Positions 47,007-54,481 of a stretch of DNA of 64,000 nucleotides are shown here, one piece after another. The stretch is from positions 1 to 64,000 of the forward strand of contig NZ_JAJAUY010000014.1 in the NCBI RefSeq assembly GCF_020532625.1, read 5' to 3'. Positions within the stretch are counted from its first letter, which is position 1. The number at the start of each line of letters is the position of its first letter. The notes under the pieces are model-generated. The model saw only the letters and a list, made by a program, of their open reading frames with translations. It searched no databases and was not told the DNA's origin. Source of the stretch: Streptomyces antimicrobicus. Lineage in GTDB: Bacteria > Actinomycetota > Actinomycetes > Streptomycetales > Streptomycetaceae. The position numbers and the translations under genes were made by a program.

Positions 47007-47800
47007 GCGACGTGAGCGGCGTGAGCGGCCCGAGCGGCGGGGGCCCTGGGCCGGGAGGTGCGGGACCGGGGCTGCGGCTGGCGGTCTTCGACCTGGACGG
47101 CACGCTGGTGGACACGCCGAGGGCGATCGTCGAGACGTTCGAGGCGGCCTTCGCCGCGATGCGGACGGGAACCGGCCCCGAGCGGGGGCCCGGGGTGCCG
47201 GGCCCCACGCCCGGCCCGGAGGCGATCCGGGCGACGATCGGGATGCCCCTGGAACGGGCCTGGGCCACCCTGCTGGACCTCCCGGCGGCGGACCCCCGGG
47301 TGGCGGAAGGCGTCGAGCAGTACCTGCGGCTGTTCCGCGAGCTGGTCCTGCCGCGTTCCCGCGACCTGCTCTTCCCCGGCGTCGTCGAAGGACTCGACGC
47401 GCTGCGCGCGGCCGGGTTCACCCTCGCCGTCGCGACCAGCAAGTTCTACGCGAGCGCGGACGCGCTGCTGACGGCCGCCGGGCTGCGGGAGCTGTTCGCC
47501 GAGGTGATCGGCGCGGACCAGGTCACGCACCCCAAGCCGCACCCGGAGTCGGGCGAGCTCGTCCTCGCCCGCCTCGGGGTCCCGGCCGGGGCCGCCGTGA
47601 TGGTCGGCGACACCACGCACGACCTGCTGATGGCCCGGGCGGCGGGCATGCGGTCGGTCGCCGTGACGTACGGCATCCACTCGGCGGCGCTGCTCGCCGG
47701 GGCGGAACCGACCTGGGTGGCCGGCACGTTCGACGAGGTGGTCGACGCGATCACGTCGGCCGCGCCGCGCCCGCCGAGGGCGACGGCGGCGGCCCGGTGA
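47003..47800 (+). CDS. indB: HAD-superfamily phosphatase (IndB, MinC N-terminal-domain-like)
   Basis: This is a 265-residue haloacid-dehalogenase-type phosphatase. The nucleophile motif I is [16 protein letters not shown] at about 27-30 (D-x-D-G-T), motif II is the Thr/Ser in LAVATSKFY, motif III the lysine in [13 protein letters not shown], and motif IV the aspartates in [10 protein letters not shown]. It probably removes the 5'-phosphate from the C-nucleotide product. In minimycin loci the corresponding protein carries an extra C-terminal domain; this one stops after the HAD fold. ATGA overlap with indA and GTGA overlap with the GNAT gene show coupling. Confidence 0.9.
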   Translation: MSDVSGVSGPSGGGPGPGGAGPGLRLAVFDLDGTLVDTPRAIVETFEAAFAAMRTGTGPERGPGVPGPTPGPEAIRATIGMPLERAWATLLDLPAADPRVAEGVEQYLRLFRELVLPRSRDLLFPGVVEGLDALRAAGFTLAVATSKFYASADALLTAAGLRELFAEVIGADQVTHPKPHPESGELVLARLGVPAGAAVMVGDTTHDLLMARAAGMRSVAVTYGIHSAALLAGAEPTWVAGTFDEVVDAITSAAPRPPRATAAAR

Positions 47801-48876
47801 GCAGGACGGGGAGTCAGGTGGGGTCGGCAGACGGAGCAACGCAGGGCGCGGCACGGGACGAGGCGCGGGACGCGGCGCAGGACGCGGCGCGGGCACAGGA
47901 CGAGGTCCGGCTGCGCCGGTTCGAGCAGGAGGACCTGACCACGTTCTGGCGGATGCACACCGATCCGGAAGCGATCCGCATGGCGGCGTTCACGCCGAAG
48001 GAACCGCACGACCGCGCCGCGTTCGAGGCCTTCTGGCAGCGCATCACCGGCGACCCCTCGATCGACGTGCGCACGATCGTCCGCGGCGACGAGGTGGTGG
48101 GCCACATCTCGGTGTTCGGCCCGCCCGAGGAGCGGACCGTCGGTTACGCCGTCGCCCGCGCCCACTGGGGACGCGGCATCGCCACGGCCGCGCTGCGGCA
48201 GCTGCTCGCCGCCGTCCCGCAGCGCCCGCTGCGGGCCTGGGTGGCGACGGACAACGCCGGCTCACTGCGGGTGCTGCGCGCGTGCGGCTTCGTGGTCACG
48301 GGCCGGGAGACGAACTGGGCGCACGGACGGGGCGCGGACACGGAGGAATACATGCTGAGTCTCGGAGCGGTCCGGCTGACCCCGTGGTCGGAGGCGGATC
48401 TCCCCCTGCTGGAGCGGGCCAACACGCCGGAGATGACCGAGCACCTCGGCGGCCCCGAGCATCCCGACCGGCTGGCCGACCGCCAGCGCCGGTACGTCGC
48501 CCTGAGCGGGCGGCCGCCGGCGGCGGGGCGGATGTTCCGCGTGTCGCTGACGGACACGGGCGAGGACGTCGGCTCGGTCGGCTTCTGGGAGCGCGACTGG
48601 CGCGACGAGGAGGTCTACGAGACCGGCTGGGCCGTCTTCCCGGAGTTCCAGCGCCGCGGCCTGGCGGTGGCGGCGCTGACCGAACTGATCGCGTACGTCC
48701 GCGCCCACGGCACCCGCCCGGCCCTGCACGCCTTCCCCGGCACGGACCACCCCGCCTCGAACGCCGTCTGCCGCAAGGCGGGCTTCACCTTCCTGGGCGA
48801 GACCCAGTTCGAATACCCCCCGGGCATCTTCCACGCGAGCAACGACTGGCGGTTCCCGCTCGACCCCCAGCCGTAG
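47797..48876 (+). CDS. two-domain GNAT N-acetyltransferase, last gene of the NRPS operon
   Basis: This 359-residue protein is made of two tandem GNAT domains. The first (about 35-190) has GYAVARAHWGRGIATAALRQ and PLRAWVATDNAGSLRVLRAC; the second (about 195-350) has ETGWAVFPEFQRRGLAVAAL and PALHAFPGTDHPASNAVCRK. Each includes the acetyl-CoA pocket motif. It is coupled to the phosphatase by GTGA and ends at a hairpin. It may acetylate an operon product, giving modification or resistance, or may be a general passenger. No substrate can be assigned. Confidence 0.8.
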   Translation: MSRTGSQVGSADGATQGAARDEARDAAQDAARAQDEVRLRRFEQEDLTTFWRMHTDPEAIRMAAFTPKEPHDRAAFEAFWQRITGDPSIDVRTIVRGDEVVGHISVFGPPEERTVGYAVARAHWGRGIATAALRQLLAAVPQRPLRAWVATDNAGSLRVLRACGFVVTGRETNWAHGRGADTEEYMLSLGAVRLTPWSEADLPLLERANTPEMTEHLGGPEHPDRLADRQRRYVALSGRPPAAGRMFRVSLTDTGEDVGSVGFWERDWRDEEVYETGWAVFPEFQRRGLAVAALTELIAYVRAHGTRPALHAFPGTDHPASNAVCRKAGFTFLGETQFEYPPGIFHASNDWRFPLDPQP

Positions 48877-48878
48877 CC

Positions 48879-48908
48879 CCGTGGCTCCGCCGGCCGGCGG
48901 AGCCACGG
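48879..48908. terminator. terminator at the end of the NRPS operon
   Basis: A perfect 30-nt palindrome (CCGTGGCTCCGCCGG and its complement) starts 3 nt after the GNAT stop. It is followed by GC-rich direct repeats of about 20 bp (GGGCCGGGCCAGGCC-type) up to about 48975, before the convergent oxidoreductase gene. Confidence 0.75.
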
Positions 48909-48990
48909 CCCGGCCCGGGCCGGGCAGGGGCCGGGCCAGGCCGGACCGGGGCCGGGCCAGGCCTGACCGGGGCCGGGCGTCGGCCGGTGG

Positions 48991-49923
48991 TTAGGCCACC
49001 GTGAGGACCACCCGGCCGCGGGTGCCCGGCTTCGTCAGGTGGAGGTGGGCCGACGAGGAGTCCGCCAAAGGGTAGGTGGCGGCCACCCGCAGGGTCAGCG
49101 CGCCCTGGTCCACCAGGGCCGACAGGCGGGACAGGAGGGTGCCGTCGGCGGCGACCTCCTGCTCGCTCACCCGGACGCCGCGCACGGAGGCCGGCGCGCT
49201 CCCCGGGTGCAGCCCGACGTAGGCCCCGCCGTCGCGGGCGAAGGCCAGCGCCTCCTCCCCCACCACGGCGGCGTCCAGGACGCCGTCCACCGGCTCCGCC
49301 GGCGCCGAGCCGCGGGCGACGAACTCGGCCGCGCCCAGGCCCCGTACCAGTTCCTCGTCCTGCGGACCGGCCACCGCCGTCACCACCAGCCCGGCCGCCG
49401 CCGCCAGTTGCACGGCGAACCCGCCGACCATCCCCGCCGCACCGGTGACCAGCACCGACTGCCCGGCGACCAGGCCCAGCTGGTCCAGTGCCCGCGCCGC
49501 GGTCAGACCGCTCAGCGGCAGGGCCGCCGCCTCCACCGCCGTCACCGACTCCGGCGCCGGGGCCACGGCGTCCGCGTCGAGGACGACGTACTCGGCGTGC
49601 GTCCCGAGCTCCTTGAACGGCCCGTAGTGCAGCGCGACGACCCGCGCCCCGGCCGTCCAGCCGGTCACGCCCTCCCCGACCTCGTCGATCTCGCCGGCCA
49701 CGTCCCAGCCGAGGCCGAGCGGCGCCGAGCCGCCGAAGACGCCGGCGCGGACCGCGCCGTCCACCGGGTTCAGCCCGGCCGCCCGCACCCGTATCCGCAC
49801 CTGCCCGGCCGCCGGCCGCGGCACCGGCACCTGGACGACCGAGGCCTGCTCGGGCCCCCCGAAGGCCTCGACCACGACGGCGTCCATCACCGTCGGCCGC
49901 CCCTGCTGCTGCTGCTCGCTCAT
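48991..49923 (-). CDS. medium-chain reductase, quinone-oxidoreductase-like
   Basis: This 310-residue NAD(P)-dependent oxidoreductase belongs to the zinc-free MDR/quinone reductase group. N-terminal GroES-like features (VRAAGLNPVDGAVRAGVFGG, LGWDVAGEIDEVGEGV) are followed by the nucleotide-binding fold with SVLVTGAAGMVGGFAVQLAA near 150. It probably reduces quinones or enones. It is divergent from the HxlR regulator across a gap with two palindromes, an arrangement in which quinone- or aldehyde-sensing HxlR proteins control reductases. Confidence 0.9.
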   Translation of the reverse strand: MSEQQQQGRPTVMDAVVVEAFGGPEQASVVQVPVPRPAAGQVRIRVRAAGLNPVDGAVRAGVFGGSAPLGLGWDVAGEIDEVGEGVTGWTAGARVVALHYGPFKELGTHAEYVVLDADAVAPAPESVTAVEAAALPLSGLTAARALDQLGLVAGQSVLVTGAAGMVGGFAVQLAAAAGLVVTAVAGPQDEELVRGLGAAEFVARGSAPAEPVDGVLDAAVVGEEALAFARDGGAYVGLHPGSAPASVRGVRVSEQEVAADGTLLSRLSALVDQGALTLRVAATYPLADSSSAHLHLTKPGTRGRVVLTVA

Positions 49924-50008
49924 GCCGCTTTCCCCTCTGGTGTGTCTCTGCGTGTCTCATCTCCCGGGCCTCTTCGGCCCGTTCGGACACGCACTAACCT
50001 AAGGAGAG

Positions 50009-50029
50009 GTACTTTCTCTTCGTAAGTAC
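50009..50029. promoter_or_regulatory. operator candidate 1 for the HxlR regulator
   Basis: GTACTT (50009-50014) and AAGTAC (50024-50029) form an inverted repeat with a 9-bp spacer, the general layout known for HxlR-family sites (TACT-N-AGTA). It lies between the divergent oxidoreductase and regulator starts. Confidence 0.55.
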
Positions 50030-50047
50030 GCACTTCGAAGTGCGTAC
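50026..50047. promoter_or_regulatory. operator candidate 2, 22-bp perfect palindrome
   Basis: GTACGCACTTC followed by its complement gives a perfect 22-bp palindrome that overlaps the end of the first site by 4 bp and shares its GTAC ends. It ends 28 bp before the regulator's ATG and could mediate autoregulation. Confidence 0.6.
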
Positions 50048-50075
50048 CCCACCCGGAGGTAGGAGGCCCGCCACC

Positions 50076-50504
50076 ATGCCCACCCGCACCGCCGCCGCCC
50101 GCCGCGCCGAGGCCCGCGCCGCCTACGACGCCTTCCTCAAGGAATGCCCGACCAGCCAACTCCTGGCCCGCATCAGCGACAAGTGGGTCGGCCTGATCGT
50201 CAGCGCCCTGCACGAGGCCGACGACGCGACCCTGCGCTACAGCGAACTCGGCCGCCGGATCCCCGGGGTCAGCCAGAAGATGCTCACCCAGACCCTGCGC
50301 TCCCTGGAGCGCGACGGCCTGGTCAGCCGCGCCGTCACCCCGACCGTCCCCCTCCGCGTCGACTACCGCCTCACCCCCCTCGGCGCCGACCTCGCCTGCC
50401 TGCTGTCCTCGGTCAAGCTGTGGGCCGAGACCCACTTCGACGAGGTCGCCGACCACCGCGCCGACTACGACGCCCGCGCCGAAGCCACCCCACCCGCCGC
50501 CTGA
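50076..50504 (+). CDS. HxlR-family transcriptional regulator
   Basis: This 142-residue winged helix-turn-helix regulator is of the HxlR type. It shows CPTSQLLARISDKWVGLIVS, with a cysteine near residue 24 that could sense electrophiles as in YodB-type proteins, then LRYSELGRRIPGVSQKMLTQ and TLRSLERDGLVSRAVTPTVP. The ATG at 50076 has AGGAGG at about 9 nt; an in-frame ATG-less extension starts at 50040 inside the palindrome and is rejected. It probably represses the divergent reductase. Confidence 0.92.
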   Translation: MPTRTAAARRAEARAAYDAFLKECPTSQLLARISDKWVGLIVSALHEADDATLRYSELGRRIPGVSQKMLTQTLRSLERDGLVSRAVTPTVPLRVDYRLTPLGADLACLLSSVKLWAETHFDEVADHRADYDARAEATPPAA

Positions 50505-50620
50505 CCCGGGTCCGGGGCGGGCCGCTGCCTGACCCGGGCCCGGGGCGTCGGGTCCGGGGCGGGCCGCCCGGCCCGGAAAAGCACGCCCGCCCCGACGGGA
50601 CGGGGTGGCATGCTGGGGCC

Positions 50621-51376
50621 GTGAACGGTCCCGACATCCATCTCACCCTCGCCCCCGAACTGCGCCTGTTCGCCCCGCCGAGCCGGCGCGCCGACCGCGT
50701 ACCGACCCCCACCGACGGCTCGTCCAGCCTCGGTCACGTCGTCGAGTCCGCCGGTGTGCCGCTCACCGAGGTCGGGCGGCTGCTCGTGGACGGGCGGGAG
50801 GTGCCCGTCAGCTACGTTCCCCGGGACGGCCAGGAGGTGGAGGTGCTCGGCGTGAGCCGGCCCCAGCAGGTGCCCGGCGCGCCGCTGCGCTTCCTGCTCG
50901 ACGTCCACCTCGGCACCCTCGCCCGCCGCCTGCGCCTGCTCGGCGTGGACGCCGCGTACGACAACGAGGACCCCGGCGACCAGGCCCTGGCCACCCGTTC
51001 CGCCGCCGAACGCCGTGTCCTGCTCTCCCGCGACCGCGGTCTGCTGCGCCGCCGCGAGATCTGGGCCGGCGCGTACGTCTACAGCGACAACCCGGACGAG
51101 CAACTGCGCGACGTCCTCGGCCGGTTCGCCCCCGTCCTCACCCCGTGGACCCGCTGCACGGCCTGCAACGGCCCGCTGCACGAAGCCGACAAGGACAGCG
51201 TCGGCGACCGCCTGGAGCACGGCACCCACCGCACCTACGACGTCTTCGCCCAGTGCTCCGACTGCGAACGCGTCTACTGGCGCGGCGCCCACCACGCCCG
51301 CCTCGAACGCATCGTCACCGAGGCCCTGGCCGAGTTCGCCACCCCGGCGACGGGGGCTCCGCCTCAGAAGGCGTAG
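50621..51376 (+). CDS. Mut7-C RNase domain protein with ubiquitin-like N-terminus
   Basis: This 251-residue protein has an N-terminal ubiquitin-like beta-grasp segment (LAPELRLFAPPSRRADRVPT, EVGRLLVDGREVPVSYVPRD) and then a Mut7-C domain of the PIN-like nuclease type (LRFLLDVHLGTLARRLRLLG, LLSRDRGLLRRREIW). A zinc-ribbon-like part follows with CTACNGPL and CSDCERVYWRG. It is a putative RNA-processing or toxin-like nuclease, function unproven. The GTG at 50621 stands just after CATGCT, a possible -10, so it may be leaderless. Its 3' end overlaps the convergent secreted protein by 13 nt. Confidence 0.85.
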   Translation: MNGPDIHLTLAPELRLFAPPSRRADRVPTPTDGSSSLGHVVESAGVPLTEVGRLLVDGREVPVSYVPRDGQEVEVLGVSRPQQVPGAPLRFLLDVHLGTLARRLRLLGVDAAYDNEDPGDQALATRSAAERRVLLSRDRGLLRRREIWAGAYVYSDNPDEQLRDVLGRFAPVLTPWTRCTACNGPLHEADKDSVGDRLEHGTHRTYDVFAQCSDCERVYWRGAHHARLERIVTEALAEFATPATGAPPQKA

Positions 51377-51867
51377 GCGTCCCCGGTGTCCAGGGCCAGC
51401 ACCACCTGCTCGCCGTCGGCGGCGCCCCGCTCGGACGTCCCGCCGTTCCACCACGTGTCGACGCGCACCAGCACCTCGGCCGGCCGCCCGGCCAGCCCCA
51501 GCGCCAGGCCGATGTGCCGCCCCTGCCCGTGCGCGGGCACGGGGCCGGTCTCGCACACCACCTCGCGCACCCCGGCCCGCGCGCACCCCTCGGCCAGCGC
51601 CTGCCGCGGGGCCAGGTCCGACGACAGCCGGATCCGCAGCGTCGCGGCCTCCAGCGCGGCCGGGCCGTCGTTCTGGGGGACCAGCCACACCCCGAGCCGC
51701 CCGTCCGAGAGCGCCACCCGGCCGTGGTAGGCCAGGTCCGCCTCCCCGACCGGACCACCAGCCGCACCGGCCACACCGGTACCGGCACCGGCCAGCACAA
51801 GAACCACCGCCGCGACCACACCGCGTAGGGCTGCTGCTCGCACCGCGACCACCTCCACAGGCTTCAC
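51364..51867 (-). CDS. small secreted protein of unknown function
   Basis: This 167-residue protein has a signal peptide (LRGVVAAVVLVLAGAGTGVAGA) and a beta-rich mature part (VALSDGRLGVWLVPQNDGPA, RPAEVLVRVDTWWNGGTSER) containing two cysteines (AEGCARAGVREVVCETGPV), possibly a disulphide. No named family is recognised. The end overlaps the Mut7-C gene by 13 nt on the other strand. The upstream region (51868-52030) shows proline-codon repeats but no clear promoter. Confidence 0.7.
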   Translation of the reverse strand: MKPVEVVAVRAAALRGVVAAVVLVLAGAGTGVAGAAGGPVGEADLAYHGRVALSDGRLGVWLVPQNDGPAALEAATLRIRLSSDLAPRQALAEGCARAGVREVVCETGPVPAHGQGRHIGLALGLAGRPAEVLVRVDTWWNGGTSERGAADGEQVVLALDTGDAYAF

Positions 51868-52030
51868 AGGCGGAAGCTAACCCGCCCCCACCCGGCCGGT
51901 CGGACCATCACACGAACGAGGGCGTGCCGCCCCGCCATCCGCACCCGCCGACCCGCGGACCCGCCGACCCGCGGACCCACCGACCCGCCCCCCGGCCCCG
52001 CGGACCCGCCGACGCTGGAACGATGGCCGC

Positions 52031-52366
52031 ATGCTGATCGCCCGCTCCGCCGCCCTGTTCGCCCTCGCCGCCGTCCTGGAGATCGGCGGCGCCTGGCTCG
52101 TCTGGCAGGGCGTGAGGGACCACAAGGGCTGGGCGTGGATCGGCGCGGGCGTCGTCGCCCTCGGCCTCTACGGCTTCGTGGCCACGCTCCAGCCGCAGGG
52201 CGACTTCGCCCGCGTCCTCGCCGCCTACGGAGGCGTCTTCGTCGCCGGCTCGATCGCCTGGGGCATGGTCGCCGACGGCTACCGCCCCGACCGCTGGGAC
52301 GTCGTCGGCGCCCTCGTCTGCCTCGCCGGCATGGCCGTGATCATGTACGTACCCCGCGGCCGGTGA
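52031..52366 (+). CDS. YnfA-family membrane protein (UPF0060)
   Basis: This 111-residue protein has four helices and resembles small multidrug transporters: [60 protein letters not shown] and [19 protein letters not shown]. The glutamate near the first helix (LEIGGAW) is the conserved YnfA position. The function is unknown, but some relatives act as drug/metabolite exporters. The length is normal. Confidence 0.9.
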   Translation: MLIARSAALFALAAVLEIGGAWLVWQGVRDHKGWAWIGAGVVALGLYGFVATLQPQGDFARVLAAYGGVFVAGSIAWGMVADGYRPDRWDVVGALVCLAGMAVIMYVPRGR

Positions 52367-52487
52367 CGACGCCCCGCCCCGACCTATCCTGGCGGGGTCA
52401 CCGCCACCCGCGCGCGACACCGGCCCGGCCGGACCGGCCGGACCACCCGACGGACCACCCGACGGACCACCCGATGGAGGAGACCCC

Positions 52488-53252
52488 ATGCCGCCGAAGG
52501 CCCCCCGCACCGCCGTCGTCACCGGTGCCAGCAGCGGCATCGGCGCCGCCACCGCCCGACAGCTGGCCACCGCCGGGTACCACGTCGTCCTCACCGCCCG
52601 CCGCAAGGACCGCATCGAGGCCCTCGCCGCCGAACTGACGGCCGCCGGCCTCTCGGCGGCCCCGTACGCCCTCGACGTCACCGACCGCCCCGCCGTCGAC
52701 GCCTTCGCCGCCTCGCTCGACCGCTGCGACGTCCTGGTCAACAACGCCGGCGGAGCCCTCGGCGCCGACCCGGTCGCCACCGGCGACCCCGCCGACTGGC
52801 GCACGATGTACGAGGTCAACGTCATCGGCACGCTGAACCTCACCCAGGCCCTGCTCCCGGCCCTGACCGCCTCCGGCGACGGCACCGTGGTCGTGCTCTC
52901 CTCCACCGCCGGCCACGGCACGTACGAGGGCGGCGCCGGCTACGTCGCCGCCAAGAACGGCGCCCGCGTCCTCGCCGAGACCCTCCGCCTGGAGATCGTC
53001 GGCCAGCCGGTGCGCGTCATCGAGATCGCCCCGGGCATGGTCAAGACCGAGGAGTTCGCCACCACCCGCTTCCGCGGCGACCAGGAGCGGGCCGCCAAGG
53101 TCTACGAGGGCGTGGCCGAGCCGCTGAGCGCCGACGACGTGGCCGACACGATCACCTGGGCCGTGACCCGCCCCAGCCACGTCAACATCGACCTCCTGGT
53201 GGTCCGCCCCCGCGCCCAGGCCTCGAACACGAAGGTCCACCGCGAGCTGTAG
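52488..53252 (+). CDS. short-chain dehydrogenase/reductase
   Basis: This 254-residue NAD(P)-dependent SDR has the cofactor motif TGASSGIGAATARQL at about 12-18, NNAGG near 89, and the catalytic segment VVVLSSTAGHGTYEGGAGYV with Y-x-x-x-K as YVAAKNGARVLAETLRLEI. The C-terminal end is DLLVVRPRAQASNTKVHREL. The closest functional kin are serine/3-hydroxy-acid dehydrogenase types (YdfG-like), but the substrate is unproven. A 12-bp repeat (GACCACCCGACG) lies just upstream at about 52440-52475. Confidence 0.92.
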   Translation: MPPKAPRTAVVTGASSGIGAATARQLATAGYHVVLTARRKDRIEALAAELTAAGLSAAPYALDVTDRPAVDAFAASLDRCDVLVNNAGGALGADPVATGDPADWRTMYEVNVIGTLNLTQALLPALTASGDGTVVVLSSTAGHGTYEGGAGYVAAKNGARVLAETLRLEIVGQPVRVIEIAPGMVKTEEFATTRFRGDQERAAKVYEGVAEPLSADDVADTITWAVTRPSHVNIDLLVVRPRAQASNTKVHREL

Positions 53253-53271
53253 TCCCCCGGGGGCCGGCGGC

Positions 53272-53949
53272 CTAGGAGACGATCCCGGCGGCCTTGAGCT
53301 GCGGCATCAGGGCGGCCGGCTTCAGCCCGGCCGCCTTCGCCGCGTCCAGGGCGCGCTGCAGGTCACCGGCGAGCGTGGGCGTGAAGTGCAGCAGCACGAT
53401 GTCCCCGGCCTTCAGCGCGGGCGTGGGCGGCGGCACGTCCCCCCACGTGGTGAAGTCGTGCGTCCAGGTCACGAGCGCCTTGACGCCGCAGGCCTTGGCC
53501 GCCGCCCGGACGTCGTCGTTCACCGCCCCGTACGGCGGCCGCAGCAGCCGCGGCTTGCGCCCGAACGCGGCCTGCACCTGCTCCCCGGCCCCGCACACCT
53601 CGGCGTCCTTGCCGACCGCGTCCAAGGTGGTCAGATCGGGATGGTTGACGGTGTGGTTCTCCACCGTCGCCCGCCCCTCCTCGACGAGCCCGGTGAAGTA
53701 CTGGCGGTCGTACGACATCGCCCCCGGCAGCAGGAACAGCGACACCGGCACCCGCCGCTCGATCAGCAGCTGCGCGGCGACCGGGTCGTGGTGCCACCCG
53801 TCGTCGACGGTGATGAAGACGACCTTGTCCTGCGTCGGCACATGCGCCACGACGGGCGGCAACCCGACCCCGGCCTGCGCCGACCCGGCCACCCCGAGCC
53901 CGAGCGGGAGCGCGGCGAGAACACTGAGCACCACACGAGATCTCCTCAT
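53272..53949 (-). CDS. exported polysaccharide deacetylase (NodB type)
   Basis: This 225-residue secreted deacetylase has a signal peptide (VVLSVLAALPLGLGVAGSAQA) followed by the NodB fold. Motif 1 VFITVDDGWHHD carries the catalytic and metal aspartates. Motif 2 is ENHTVNHPDL, with the metal histidines, and motif 3 LRPPYGAVND with arginine. Motif 5 is near DIVLLHFTPT. It is likely to act on peptidoglycan or chitin-like polymer outside the cell. The ATG at 53949 is favoured (upstream ATG at 53958 lacks a better RBS). Confidence 0.88.
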   Translation of the reverse strand: MRRSRVVLSVLAALPLGLGVAGSAQAGVGLPPVVAHVPTQDKVVFITVDDGWHHDPVAAQLLIERRVPVSLFLLPGAMSYDRQYFTGLVEEGRATVENHTVNHPDLTTLDAVGKDAEVCGAGEQVQAAFGRKPRLLRPPYGAVNDDVRAAAKACGVKALVTWTHDFTTWGDVPPPTPALKAGDIVLLHFTPTLAGDLQRALDAAKAAGLKPAALMPQLKAAGIVS

Positions 53950-54112
53950 GCCGCCCACCTTGGTCTAGACCACGTCGGACCGTCAACCCCCTTGTGAACC
54001 AACCGACTTGCCGCCCCACCCCACCAGGTAGGCCCATACGAGTCAATGCGTGCGAAATGTCGGCGCCCGCGGCTACCGCTCCGAAAGCGTGAGCCCTGAA
54101 AGGGAGGAAGCC

Positions 54113-54385
54113 ATGGCCGTGATGCAGCACGAGACCACGATCGTCGAGGCCGCCGATCGTCTCTCCAAAGAGCTTCCCGGATACCGAGTGGAGATTCCCC
54201 AAGGAAGGCTCACCGCGACACCACCCGCCGACGGGTCGCACGCGCTCTCGCTCAGTTGGCTCCTCGACGCGTGCCGCGACGCAGGCTCGGACAAGGCGGG
54301 TCTACGCCGCGTCCAAGGAGTCGGCCTCTGGCTCAACCACCTCCTCGACGGCGACGGCGACGGCGAGGGCGAGGGCGAGGGCTGA
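54113..54385 (+). pseudogene. truncated Uma2-family gene
   Basis: This 90-codon ORF with an excellent RBS (AAGGGAGGAAG) reads as the N-terminal half of a Uma2 protein: EAADRLSKELPGYRVEIPQG, RLTATPPADGSHALSLSWLL, LRRVQGVGLWLNHL. It then leaves the family at a GACGGCGAC-type repeat and stops. Intact members are about 180-190 residues and hold the restriction-endonuclease-like active site in the missing half, so this copy should be inactive. It is the second damaged Uma2-like gene in the window. Confidence 0.6.
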
Positions 54386-54417
54386 CCGCCCGACCGCCCG
54401 AGCACCCGCGGACACGG

Positions 54418-54453
54418 AGGAGCCCGGGGCGCCGTGCGGCGGCCCGGGCTCCT
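54418..54453. terminator. terminator between the Uma2 remnant and rtcB
   Basis: AGGAGCCCGGG at 54418 and CCCGGGCTCCT at 54443 pair perfectly, with an inner GCCG...CGGC pairing in the loop. It lies between convergent stops at 54385 and 54482. Confidence 0.75.
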
Positions 54454-54481
54454 CCATTCCCCCGACGACTGCGCTCGGGCC

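Noticed and set aside
48900..48985. Tandem GC repeats after the NRPS operon as a mobile element end
   Set aside because: There is no inverted terminal repeat or transposase; it is most simply degenerate sequence next to the terminator.
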